Below, piece by piece: positions 1-7,621 of a stretch of DNA of 30,405 nt. The position numbers and the translations under genes are program-made. Numbering within the stretch: the stretch's first letter is position 1; every line of letters begins with the position of its first letter. The notes below the pieces were generated by a model that saw only the letters and a program-made list of their open reading frames with translations, had not been told where the DNA came from and ran no database searches. Location: positions 1 through 30,405 of the forward strand of contig DATCKG010000020.1 of NCBI GenBank assembly GCA_036562385.1, read 5' to 3'. This DNA is from DATCKG01 sp036562385. Lineage in GTDB: Bacteria > Bacillota > Sulfobacillia > Symbiobacteriales > Symbiobacteriaceae.

Positions 1-888
1 GTCTTGTGCCGTCACCTCGAGGGGCGCCAACTCCAAGTTCGGGAACAGGTGCAACACCACGATCCCGCCGCCCCATTTGCGCAGGCCTGATTCGTCCTTG
101 TCACTGCTACTGCGGCAGTCGAAGTCTTTCGCGAGTTCCCAGGAGAATGCCGGATTTCTAACCATCAAAGTGCGAGCCAAATCAGCGTTATTGCCTGTCC
201 GTTTCTGATGTGTCTCAGGATCGCACAGCAGGTAATACGCAGGTGCCCAGCGATGGATTGCTTTTAGGGGCTTCAAGTTTCTACTCTTCCGAGCAATTGG
301 ATCGCTACTGTATTCGACCCAAACTTGGCCTTTCTCGACAATCATACCTGCCTCTCGGAGTGTCTCAGCCATACTCCGGGAGACTCCTATTAGCACACGA
401 TTCGGAGCCTCTACCAGGGAAACAGCTTCATGGTCCAGTCCAAACGAAGGAACGTAGATCTTGGAGGGGCCAAAAGGGCTAAAATCGTCGCCCGGATACA
501 CTCGTGCTTCTTCTACTGGTGGAAAAGTGGCTCGCCATAAACCCGTCTGGTTATCATTCTGCCTAATGGATAAACTGCTCCATGTCTTGCCTTCTCTTAC
601 ATATCGTGGCACATACTCACTACGTTGCCAATTTGATGGAGCCTTAACACAACCTTCCGCGTAGGCCCAAACTACTTCCCCAGCGCGAGCCTCGTTGGTA
701 ATCATGAAGGGAACACGGTACGAATATAGTCTTGCTGCAATTTCTGAAGGAACCGGCGGATCGCACACTAAAGTGTCTACGACGTCATAGATGTGGCCTC
801 CGAAAAATCCCCATCCGTCAGCTTCAACTTTTCCACCCAATCCTAGGGAAAAAAGCAAAATCGCGACTATGATCCTTCTCAGGTTCAC
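1..888 (-). CDS. Exported protein of unknown function (partial, runs off left edge)
   Basis: An uninterrupted reading frame of 296 codons runs from a GTG at 888-886 to the first base of the window, so the C-terminus is missing. The start is supported by a GGAGGT ribosome site 9 nt upstream and by a GTGA overlap with the stop of the SLH-domain gene, which implies translational coupling. The N-terminus (MNLRRIIVAILLFSLGLGG) is a signal peptide: two arginines, a hydrophobic core, and probable cleavage before residue 25. The mature part is rich in Trp, Tyr and Pro and has a few scattered Cys. I recognise no domain. It is probably secreted and works with the SLH protein that precedes it in the operon. 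Base composition is more A/T-rich than the rest of the window. Confidence 0.75.
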   Translation of the reverse strand, partial: MNLRRIIVAILLFSLGLGGKVEADGWGFFGGHIYDVVDTLVCDPPVPSEIAARLYSYRVPFMITNEARAGEVVWAYAEGCVKAPSNWQRSEYVPRYVREGKTWSSLSIRQNDNQTGLWRATFPPVEEARVYPGDDFSPFGPSKIYVPSFGLDHEAVSLVEAPNRVLIGVSRSMAETLREAGMIVEKGQVWVEYSSDPIARKSRNLKPLKAIHRWAPAYYLLCDPETHQKRTGNNADLARTLMVRNPAFSWELAKDFDCRSSSDKDESGLRKWGGGIVVLHLFPNLELAPLEVTAQD

Positions 889-1997
889 GGATTTGCTACC
901 TCCGGAACAGGCTTCCATCCCTCTGGGTAATCCTGTGGCCACTTGGTATTGGTTCCGAACCACCTACCGTTACGTTTCACGTAGTAGCAGTAATAAGTAT
1001 CCGAGTCTGTGCCCAAGTCAGTTCCGTCAATCTGAACCCCGCGCACAACTACGCTGTTTTTCACAAGTGCGATGGTATCTCGCACAAATATTGGCTCGCT
1101 CTGAATAGATACCAATTCACTGTACCCAAGATATTTTCTATCGTAATAATCCATTACGAAATAAGTACTGATATCGTATCCTCCGTATCCATACAACACC
1201 ATTTCGCTGAGGTACGGTTCTAAGAGGTAGGCATGATCAAATGGTGTTCCCTTCTCCAAAGCCTCTTTTACACCTTCGGCAGCAGCTTTGGCGAGATCCC
1301 TAAAGTGCTGCTCAAACACCCCAGGGTCCGGCAGATTTTTCCTCAATTGCTTCGCAAATCGCACACCCATGGCGGCCGCCTCGGCCCGGGTAGCCGTCTG
1401 ATTGGGCCGATACGTGCCATCAGGATATCCCTTAATCACTCCAGCTCGCGTAGCCAGTCGAATGTACTGTGCCTCTGGCAAGCCTTGAATGTCTTTCAAG
1501 TCTAGTTCAGGTTTCCTTTCCAGTTCCACACCGTACCATTCCAAAGCCCGACCTACCCATTCCCCCATTTCCCTTCGTGTAATGGGAGTGTTGAAGTTTC
1601 CGCCCTTGCTAATGATCCCATCCCGCATGAGCTGGTCCACAATTGGCCGAAACCATTCCGCTCCAATCCCTCTTTTCTCGAACCCTAGAGCCCGCCCTAG
1701 TACCGTTGCGAACTCAGCTCGGGTGATGGCGTCATACGGTCGGAACATCCGGAGTTCCGTCGAGATCCCCGAAGCCGGTGGGTCCCCAACCATTAGCTCC
1801 CACCAAACAGCCTCCGCCAAGTCACCACCCCAGGCGGCAAAGGTTTCCTCATCATAGCGTTCTCCGAACAATCCCCATTTGGGCCACGTATCGACATCCT
1901 TGAACTGACCCGGCCACGCCGCCTGCGCGACCCCACCGCTTACGCACAACAACCCTGCCAAACCAATTCCGACCAGCGCCCTGCGCGCCTGTCGCAT
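885..1997 (-). CDS. SLH-domain exported protein
   Basis: A 370-residue protein with a signal peptide (residues 1-26, cleaved after AQA) followed by about three S-layer-homology modules: roughly 46-105, 105-155 and 160-215. The third is the clearest (GVIKGYPDGTYRPNQTATRAE); the first two are divergent but keep the TRAE/TRRE signature. SLH modules bind pyruvylated secondary cell-wall polymer, so the protein is expected to sit on the cell surface. The C-terminal 150 residues are Tyr-rich, match no family I know, and presumably form the functional head. The ATG at 1997 has GGAGGGG upstream. Its stop overlaps the start of the next exported protein (GTGA), so the two are co-translated. A possible -10 (TATACT) lies at 2028-2023. 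Confidence 0.85.
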   Translation of the reverse strand: MRQARRALVGIGLAGLLCVSGGVAQAAWPGQFKDVDTWPKWGLFGERYDEETFAAWGGDLAEAVWWELMVGDPPASGISTELRMFRPYDAITRAEFATVLGRALGFEKRGIGAEWFRPIVDQLMRDGIISKGGNFNTPITRREMGEWVGRALEWYGVELERKPELDLKDIQGLPEAQYIRLATRAGVIKGYPDGTYRPNQTATRAEAAAMGVRFAKQLRKNLPDPGVFEQHFRDLAKAAAEGVKEALEKGTPFDHAYLLEPYLSEMVLYGYGGYDISTYFVMDYYDRKYLGYSELVSIQSEPIFVRDTIALVKNSVVVRGVQIDGTDLGTDSDTYYCYYVKRNGRWFGTNTKWPQDYPEGWKPVPEVANP

Positions 1998-2022
1998 GCC
2001 GGGATCCCCTCCAGCGCTGTGT

Positions 2023-2028
2023 AGTATA
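2023..2028 (-). promoter_or_regulatory. Possible -10 element for the SLH gene pair
   Basis: TATACT on the minus strand lies 26 nt before the SLH gene start, in a short A/T-rich stretch between that gene and the kinase stop. No good -35 is visible at 16-18 bp, so this is weak; the pair could instead be read through from the kinase gene. Confidence 0.3.
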
Positions 2029-2091
2029 GCCCAATTTTACCAAATCATCGTCATACTAGCCAGATCTAAGTTTGTATAGTTGATACTCAGA

Positions 2092-3969
2092 CTATTTAAC
2101 TCGCACGCTCCACAGCCGAAGGCCTTCATACGACCCCGACGCCATCAGCCGGTCATCCGGCGAAAAGGCCAGCGCCTGAACCGGGTACCGGGTTTCCTGC
2201 ACCACGCCGGCGGGCCGGCCGCTCCACATGTCCCACATCTTGACCTGTCGCCCGCCGGCGGCCAGCAGTCCGCCCTGGGTCACGGCCAGGGCCCGAACTG
2301 GTCCGGGGCCTGCGGGCAGCGTATAAAGCAACTGCCCACTGTCATACCGCCAGATCCGGATCATCCCGTCCCCGCACCCGGCAATCGCGAAGTCGCCGTT
2401 GGCGGAAAAACGAAGCACCGGCATGCTGAAGGCCGGACAGCGCCAAGAGCGTACTTGGTGCCCGGTACCGGCGTGCCAAAACCGCAGTTCGCCGCCTCCC
2501 CCCACTGCCATCAGCATCCCGTCGGGGGCAAAGGCCAGACTGTACTCTCCGCTTCTGCCCAGAGGAAGAACCCGGACAAGCTGTCCGTCACTGAGCCGCC
2601 AAAGGCTGAGAACGCCCTGGCCCGAGACGGTACCCAACAATTGTCCGTCCCCTCCGAAGCCCACGCCCCACACAGGCCCTCCGCCTGATCGCAGGGTAAG
2701 GAGGGCCTGTCCGTCAGCCAGGCGCCAAAGTTGCATGGATCCATCTGCGTAGCCTGTCGCCAGCACCTCTCCGTCGGGGCTGAAGGCAATCCGGACGGGA
2801 CCTCCTCGAAAGCCGGGTAGTCGCCCCACCGTTCGTCCGTCGGCCGTTCGCCAAATCAGCACCTCCCCCATCGCACTCCCAGCCGCCAAGAACCTGCCGT
2901 CAGGCGAGAAGGCCACATCCTCCACCTGACACAAGCGCTCCGCCGGTACCAACCGTGACGTGAGGGCAGGGATTTGCTCCGCCGTAATCACCTCGCTGCC
3001 GGCCCAGGTACGGGTAGCCGCAACCGGGAACGCCCCGCCCCCGCTACTTTCGCCGACACCCGGAGCCTCCCGCAGCGCCTCGTCGATCAACTCATCGAGG
3101 TCACGCACCGGTTCGTGAAGTCGGTACAGCTCCACTCGCGGGTAAAGCGCCGACAACCTCTCCCCCACTTCACGGGCGCTTGACGGCCGGTCGTCCGGGT
3201 TCATTGCCACCAGCGATGCCACCAGTTCTTCCAGTTCACGAGACACCCCCGGCGCCAGCGAGCGCAGCGGAGGAAAATCGAAAGGTGCCTCCGCCTGAGG
3301 ATTTCGCCCTGACAGCAGGTGGTGCAGACTGGCGCCCAGGGCATACAGATCGCTTCTTACCTCCGTCTGCCCCCGGTACTGCTCCGGCGGAGCATACCCG
3401 ATGGTTCCGATGGTGGTTCCTCGCACCGTGGTGACTGCCCTGGCGATGCCGAAATCCACGACCTTTACCCGGCCTCCCTTCAGCACGATCAAGTTGGCCG
3501 GCTTCAAGTCCCGGTGCAGAACTGACGGTTCGTGCCGGTGCAAGTAGTCCAGCACATCGCAGATCTGCAGCGCCCATCGGACAACTTCCCGCTCCGGCAG
3601 CGGAACTCCATACCGTGCCTGGTATCGTTCCAATAACTCTCCCGTGTTTACCCCGGCGACGAACTCCATCACCAGGTAGTAGCAGCCGTACTCCACAAAT
3701 CGGTCGTAGACCTGCGGGATGCCGGGATGACTCAGGTGGCTGAGGATCTCTGCTTCGTGTCCCAATCGTCGCATCGCCGCGTTGCGCTCCTGGGGAGTAC
3801 GCCCGTCCCAGTGCATCGCCTTCATAGCACAAAGGCGGTCCCCCAGGGCTCGGTCCTTCACGAGGTAGACAGCGCCCATGCCTCCCCGGCCCAGGGTACG
3901 GACTACCTCGTAGCGGCCATGAACCACGGTGCCCGGGGGCAGTCCCTCGCCACGGATCCAATACACCAT
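2092..3969 (-). CDS. Ser/Thr protein kinase fused to a WD40 beta-propeller
   Basis: Eukaryotic-type (Hanks) protein kinase of 625 residues. The kinase domain (about 19-295) has every catalytic motif: glycine loop LGRGGMG (26-32), Lys50, Glu72, HRDLKPAN (152-159), DFG (172-174) and a GTIGYAPPE activation-segment end (188-196). A linker follows, then seven WD40-type repeats to the C-terminus (AFSPDGxxLA...LWR units), enough for one closed seven-bladed propeller. No transmembrane helix or PASTA domain is present, so the protein should be cytoplasmic and the propeller may sense or scaffold partners. I chose the ATG at 3969 over upstream starts because AAGGAGGT lies 5 nt before it. It is divergent from the Tad pilus operon, which ends in an FHA (phosphothreonine-binding) protein, a plausible reader of its phosphorylation; that link is inference. 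Confidence 0.93.
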   Translation of the reverse strand: MVYWIRGEGLPPGTVVHGRYEVVRTLGRGGMGAVYLVKDRALGDRLCAMKAMHWDGRTPQERNAAMRRLGHEAEILSHLSHPGIPQVYDRFVEYGCYYLVMEFVAGVNTGELLERYQARYGVPLPEREVVRWALQICDVLDYLHRHEPSVLHRDLKPANLIVLKGGRVKVVDFGIARAVTTVRGTTIGTIGYAPPEQYRGQTEVRSDLYALGASLHHLLSGRNPQAEAPFDFPPLRSLAPGVSRELEELVASLVAMNPDDRPSSAREVGERLSALYPRVELYRLHEPVRDLDELIDEALREAPGVGESSGGGAFPVAATRTWAGSEVITAEQIPALTSRLVPAERLCQVEDVAFSPDGRFLAAGSAMGEVLIWRTADGRTVGRLPGFRGGPVRIAFSPDGEVLATGYADGSMQLWRLADGQALLTLRSGGGPVWGVGFGGDGQLLGTVSGQGVLSLWRLSDGQLVRVLPLGRSGEYSLAFAPDGMLMAVGGGGELRFWHAGTGHQVRSWRCPAFSMPVLRFSANGDFAIAGCGDGMIRIWRYDSGQLLYTLPAGPGPVRALAVTQGGLLAAGGRQVKMWDMWSGRPAGVVQETRYPVQALAFSPDDRLMASGSYEGLRLWSVRVK

Positions 3970-3982
3970 ATTTACCTCCTTA

Positions 3983-4010
3983 TTGACAATTCCTTCCATG
4001 TCATTATAAT
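3983..4010 (+). promoter_or_regulatory. Sigma-A-type promoter of the Tad operon; -10 palindromic
   Basis: TTGACA (3983-3988), 16-bp spacer, TATAAT (4005-4010): both hexamers match consensus. Transcription should start near 4017, about 45 nt before the first TadE-like gene. The -10 sits in ATTATAAT (4003-4010), its own reverse complement, so the minus strand also carries TATAAT. Only a weak -35 (TTTATG, 18-bp spacing) is available for the kinase gene. A kinase transcript from this site would start near 3996, with the kinase ribosome site at about 3974-3981. Confidence 0.8.
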
Positions 4011-4061
4011 CATGGATGAGTTCTACCATAAATAACCATCGGCGCCAGAGGGAGGGATGCC

Positions 4062-5093
4062 ATGGGCCTTAGAGCCAGCCGGGGTAGTGCCACCCTGGAG
4101 ATGGCCGTGGTCATCCCGCTGCTCATCACCCTCGTGTTCGGCGGTGCCGCGGTCGCTTATGGGGCCCTGGCCAAGGCATCCCTGCAGATGACGGTCATGC
4201 GTGCGGCCCGGGAGCTGGCTGCCGCTGAAGCGGCCAGCCGCATGGAACCGGACCAGCTGTACGGGTACAAGGAATTCACTGAGACCTACGGACTCCCACG
4301 AGCGAAAGTTCGGATGCTCACAGGCCAAACCGGCGGCGTGATCGTGGTTGGCGCCTGCTACCGGATCCCGCTGCCTCTGCCACGGGGAATCCACTTCCAG
4401 AAAAAAGAACCGCCCTGGCCTTTGGAGATCGTCCAGACCGCCCTGGAGGCGGAGGGAATGGATCCCCAAAGAGCCAGGGAAACCGTTGAAGATCTCACCA
4501 TGCTGAAGCAGGAGATCGATCGCACCTATCAGGAAGACCGGACGTTGTGGCAGCAAATCGTCGCCCTGTGGACGCGCCTGCAGCAGCTCGATCTGAACAC
4601 CCCGCTGGAGCGCAGGGAGTTTCTACCGGTCCACGGGGCACAGGTGCACGATCTGGATGTGCGCCTGTCCCAGCTCTGCGCCGGTCCGGGATTGGTGGTC
4701 CGTGCCCGGTCAGCCTTCTGGTCCGAATCCTCCGTACCCCTGCCCGGTCCGCCCGAGCCCCTGGAAGTGGTCCGCTTGGAACCCAATCCGGTCAACCTGG
4801 AGGGCGCCGCACCGCCGGGTGTCAGGGCCACCATCGTCGTCAGGGCCCGGGAAGAGACGTCATGCAGCATCAGGGTTCTCTACCGCTCCGGATTCTCCCA
4901 GGCAGAGGGTTTGCAACAGAAGGTAACTACCCGGCAAACGCCCGAGGGCTACCTGGCCGAGTGGCAATGGAACGTCGGCACCCGGACGTCTACAGGTGAG
5001 TGGCCCGTTCAGGTGACCTGCGACAACGGCCAGTCCGTGACCGCCTATCTGACCGTTTTCAATCCGGCCGTGTCCGACAGCGCTGGGGAGTAG
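4062..5093 (+). CDS. TadE-like pseudopilin, first of three
   Basis: A 343-residue protein with a class-III prepilin-type N-terminus: short basic leader, then G8 followed by SATLE with Glu at +5 and a hydrophobic helix to about residue 38. This is typical of TadE/TadF minor pilins, which a dedicated peptidase processes and which help assemble Flp pili. It is much longer than an ordinary TadE (about 150-200 residues). Residues 140-190 look like a charged coiled coil, and residues 235-335 resemble a beta-sandwich with TVxNP-like edges, perhaps an adhesive or structural head; that is inference. The ATG at 4062 has GAGGGAGGG 6 nt upstream. It is the first gene after the strong promoter at 3983-4010. 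Confidence 0.8.
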   Translation: MGLRASRGSATLEMAVVIPLLITLVFGGAAVAYGALAKASLQMTVMRAARELAAAEAASRMEPDQLYGYKEFTETYGLPRAKVRMLTGQTGGVIVVGACYRIPLPLPRGIHFQKKEPPWPLEIVQTALEAEGMDPQRARETVEDLTMLKQEIDRTYQEDRTLWQQIVALWTRLQQLDLNTPLERREFLPVHGAQVHDLDVRLSQLCAGPGLVVRARSAFWSESSVPLPGPPEPLEVVRLEPNPVNLEGAAPPGVRATIVVRAREETSCSIRVLYRSGFSQAEGLQQKVTTRQTPEGYLAEWQWNVGTRTSTGEWPVQVTCDNGQSVTAYLTVFNPAVSDSAGE

Positions 5094-5117
5094 CGGCGTT
5101 GGAAAGGAGGTTTGCCT

Positions 5118-5801
5118 GTGGCCCTCTCCTGGCGGTCCCAGCGGGGAAGCACGAGCCTTGAAGCTGTGCTTCATCTCCCGCTTCTGCTCTTGCTGCTCCT
5201 GGGAGGCCTTCTGGTGGCCCTCTCCCTCTTGATCAAGGCCGCCCTCATTTTCCACGTCTTTCAGCAAACGGAGGAGGCAGCTATTCGCCCCCCTATCGTC
5301 GCCGGCGTCTCCGAAATGGTGGAGTTGGTTAGGTCAGATCCGCCACCGGGCCTGGCCCCGGTTCGGTACCACGGATTTCGCCTGGCGCTGCCTCTTCCAT
5401 CGCAGCCCTTTGCGGTCAGTGCCGCCTGTTACAGCCTGCCGCTGGGGATGCCTCGTCTTTCCGGAATCGTCCCGGATGCCGCTGCGCTTCCGGCCGTGGA
5501 AAATCCGCCGGGGACCTATCTGGAGCAGATCATCCAAGCAGTGCGCCGCACCGAATACGCGATGGCACAGGCCGGACAGCTTGTGGCCGACACCGAGGAT
5601 CTGGTAGATCACGTGGACCTGGCCCGGCAAGTGGTGAGCCAGGCCGCCTCGTCCCGGGAATCCGCCCGCCGGCAGGCGGTTCGCCTGCTCAGTTCCTGGG
5701 CCCTCGATGCGGGTTTGCGGCAAACCTGCAGGCAGGATGGTCCCTGGGTGATCACAGCAAGGGCGGTGGCTCTCAGTGAACAAACCAAAGGTCTGCGCTA
5801 A
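5118..5801 (+). CDS. TadE-like pseudopilin, second of three
   Basis: A 227-residue protein with a prepilin-like leader (basic, RSQRG), then STSLE placing Glu at +5 from the presumed cleavage, and a very hydrophobic Leu-rich helix (about 17-45). The rest is soluble and partly helical. It is probably a minor pilin of the Flp pilus, anchored by its N-terminal helix. The GTG at 5118 is preferred because AAAGGAGG (5103-5110) lies 7 nt upstream; the TTG at 5112 would be only 1 nt away. It lies 24 nt after the preceding gene and overlaps the next by about 26 nt. Confidence 0.75.
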   Translation: MALSWRSQRGSTSLEAVLHLPLLLLLLLGGLLVALSLLIKAALIFHVFQQTEEAAIRPPIVAGVSEMVELVRSDPPPGLAPVRYHGFRLALPLPSQPFAVSAACYSLPLGMPRLSGIVPDAAALPAVENPPGTYLEQIIQAVRRTEYAMAQAGQLVADTEDLVDHVDLARQVVSQAASSRESARRQAVRLLSSWALDAGLRQTCRQDGPWVITARAVALSEQTKGLR

Positions 5802-6834
5802 GTCTGTTCAGGTGTGTGCCGGCCTTCGTTGGCACAGGCACTTCGCCGGCGAGCAGGGCATCGTCATGCTCAAGACAGTGGTCGCCCTGCCGGTGCTGCT
5901 TGCCCTCTTCCTGGGGGTGTATGACGTGGGTCTGCTCCTTACGTACAAGGTGCAGACCCGCTCAGCCGCCACAGCCGCGGCGCTGGCTGCCGTCGGCACC
6001 CAGGAGCACTATCCTATTCCCATTCCCACCAAGTTCGTGTGGGCTGGTTTTCCGATCCCCGTGGACGGCTACATCATCAACACCCTTCATCTTCCTAACG
6101 TTGACGCCACCTTGAGGTCCTGGACCACGGGACAGGTTCGGAACGAGTCCGAATCGGTGGCCAAACTGACCAATCCGGACATCCGGCTGCAATCCAGGGT
6201 GCTGCCCACCGGCTGGGTGCCCCTTCCGTTCAAGTGGGTGGAGGTCACCGCGGAGGTCGATCCTCCCCGTGGCGTCTTCAGCCGGATCGCCGTCCGGCAG
6301 CCCCTGCGCCACAAGGCCTGTGCCGTGGCCTGGGTACGGCCGGACTACTGGGTCCACCCCTGGTGGGATAAGCGCACCCTGGAAGTCACGGACGCCTTCC
6401 TTGAAAAACTCGGCCCCACCGAACCGGCCGGAAGTGAGGAGCCCCTGAGGTACTACAGACAGGTGACCTGCGGGATCAGCGGTGTTCCGGAGTTGCTGGA
6501 GGTGATCGCCGAAGCCCACTTCCAGGCCACCGGCCGGCGGCCGTCGGTCGATGAGATGAAGCGGGTGATCGATCGGGAAGAGCTCCGGGAAAGCGGAGAA
6601 GCGGTGCAGCGGTGGAAGAACGGTGAACGCAGCCCCCGCAAGTCCCGGGAGGAGCTGGTCCGCTGTATCGAGTCCCCTGACGACTGCGTCGAACTGCCTC
6701 CCGCACAGATTCGCTGTCCCGGCAGCGACGTCACCATCGAGCGGCCGGCACCGGTGGTGTACACCCGGGAAACCCCGCCCGAGTCGCGTCCCATGTGGAC
6801 GGAAGCAGACTTGATCCGAGAGAAATGCCCATAG
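5776..6834 (+). CDS. TadE-like pseudopilin, third of three, with Lys at +5
   Basis: A 352-residue protein with an N-terminal prepilin-like segment: GEQG28, then IVMLK and a hydrophobic helix LPVLLALFLGVYDVGLLLTY characteristic of TadE/TadG proteins. The residue at +5, Glu in the other two pseudopilins and in the pilin, is Lys33 here. The body (about 75-350) is soluble with six or more Cys, several in pairs (for example CIESPDDC), suggesting disulfides outside the membrane. The GTG at 5776 overlaps the upstream gene by 26 nt and lacks a strong ribosome site, so the start is the least certain in the operon; translational coupling would explain it. A 163-nt non-coding stretch with tandem repeats follows. 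Confidence 0.7.
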   Translation: MNKPKVCAKSVQVCAGLRWHRHFAGEQGIVMLKTVVALPVLLALFLGVYDVGLLLTYKVQTRSAATAAALAAVGTQEHYPIPIPTKFVWAGFPIPVDGYIINTLHLPNVDATLRSWTTGQVRNESESVAKLTNPDIRLQSRVLPTGWVPLPFKWVEVTAEVDPPRGVFSRIAVRQPLRHKACAVAWVRPDYWVHPWWDKRTLEVTDAFLEKLGPTEPAGSEEPLRYYRQVTCGISGVPELLEVIAEAHFQATGRRPSVDEMKRVIDREELRESGEAVQRWKNGERSPRKSREELVRCIESPDDCVELPPAQIRCPGSDVTIERPAPVVYTRETPPESRPMWTEADLIREKCP

Positions 6835-6844
6835 ACCGGCCACT

Positions 6845-6959
6845 TCCGACAGGACGCTCCTTGAGTCTCCAACAGGATGCCCCCTGCGTCTCCACTGGGA
6901 TCCTTTCTGAGTATCTGACAGGATGCTCGGAGACTTCCTGACGGGATGCTCCCCACAGG
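6845..6959. repeat. Five-unit 23-bp degenerate tandem repeat
   Basis: Five consecutive 23-bp units start at 6845, 6868, 6891, 6914 and 6937. The shared core is GACAGGATGCTCC; GGA at unit positions 8-10 is invariant. The period is not a multiple of three and no supported gene covers it, so it is non-coding. It fills most of the 163 nt between the third pseudopilin and cpaB (6835-6997). The period is close to two DNA helical turns, as in protein-binding iteron-like arrays; function is unknown. Confidence 0.75.
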
Positions 6960-6997
6960 GTGCCTCGCGAGCCGTGACAGGAAAGGAGGTGCGACCT

Positions 6998-7621
6998 GTG
7001 CAGCGCCTGAACCGCACATGGCTGGCCGCTCTCCTGGCCCTCACCAGTGCGGTGCTCACCCTTCTCCTGTATTTCGCCCTGCAGCCTGACCGCCGCAGCG
7101 TGGTGGTAGCAGCCCGGGATCTGCAGCCCTTTTCCCCCATCGGGCCGCAGGATCTTGCGGTAATACGGGTGGACGAGGCCACGGCAGCCCGCATGTTCCC
7201 CAACGCCTACCAAAGCGTCAAGGAGCTAAAGGGGATGATGACTCTCCGGCACTTCCGGACCAACGAAGTGCTGAGTCGGGATGACCCCGGACTTACTCGT
7301 CAGGAACAGCTGGCCGATATCGTGGCGGGCAAAGATTTGCCCACCTCGTACATGATTCCGGAACGATACCGGGCGGTACCCGTCTCCGCAGCACTGCCCA
7401 CGGCCGTCCCGGGGGATTACGTGGAGCTTTACGCCATCGGGAAGCGCAAGCCCGTTTTAAGCCGGCCGGTCCAGGTGGTGGCCAACCAGGGAAGCACCCT
7501 CCTGGTGCTGGTCCCTAAAGAGGACGTGGAGGCGCTCCTGTCCGCCCAGGCCATGGGGAGCCTGCAGGCCGTCCTCACTCCCTCCCCTGCAGGTAAGGAG
7601 GAAACGGCATGGTCTGGCTGA
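6998..7621 (+). CDS. cpaB: CpaB/RcpC-like Flp pilus assembly protein (SAF domain)
   Basis: A 207-residue protein: N-terminal membrane anchor (about 7-26), then a SAF-type domain beginning VVVAARDLQPFSPIGPQDLAV, the hallmark of CpaB/RcpC. In diderms the protein works with the secretin; here there is no secretin, as expected for a monoderm, and it probably organises the pilus channel at the membrane or wall. It is shorter than typical CpaB (250-300 residues). The GTG at 6998 follows AAAGGAGG at good spacing; longer readings start inside the tandem repeat. Its end overlaps tadB by 13 nt. Confidence 0.85.
   Translation: MQRLNRTWLAALLALTSAVLTLLLYFALQPDRRSVVVAARDLQPFSPIGPQDLAVIRVDEATAARMFPNAYQSVKELKGMMTLRHFRTNEVLSRDDPGLTRQEQLADIVAGKDLPTSYMIPERYRAVPVSAALPTAVPGDYVELYAIGKRKPVLSRPVQVVANQGSTLLVLVPKEDVEALLSAQAMGSLQAVLTPSPAGKEETAWSG

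Noticed and set aside
210..664. Small plus-strand open frames at the left edge
   Set aside because: They lie opposite the continuous minus-strand frame with a signal peptide and coupled start; no ribosome site of their own.
6845..6959. CRISPR array
   Set aside because: The 23-bp units are directly adjacent and degenerate, without spacers, and no cas gene is present.
5962..7203. 413-codon minus-strand open frame across the third pseudopilin and cpaB
   Set aside because: Opposite two supported genes of the Tad operon and no start signal; shadow.
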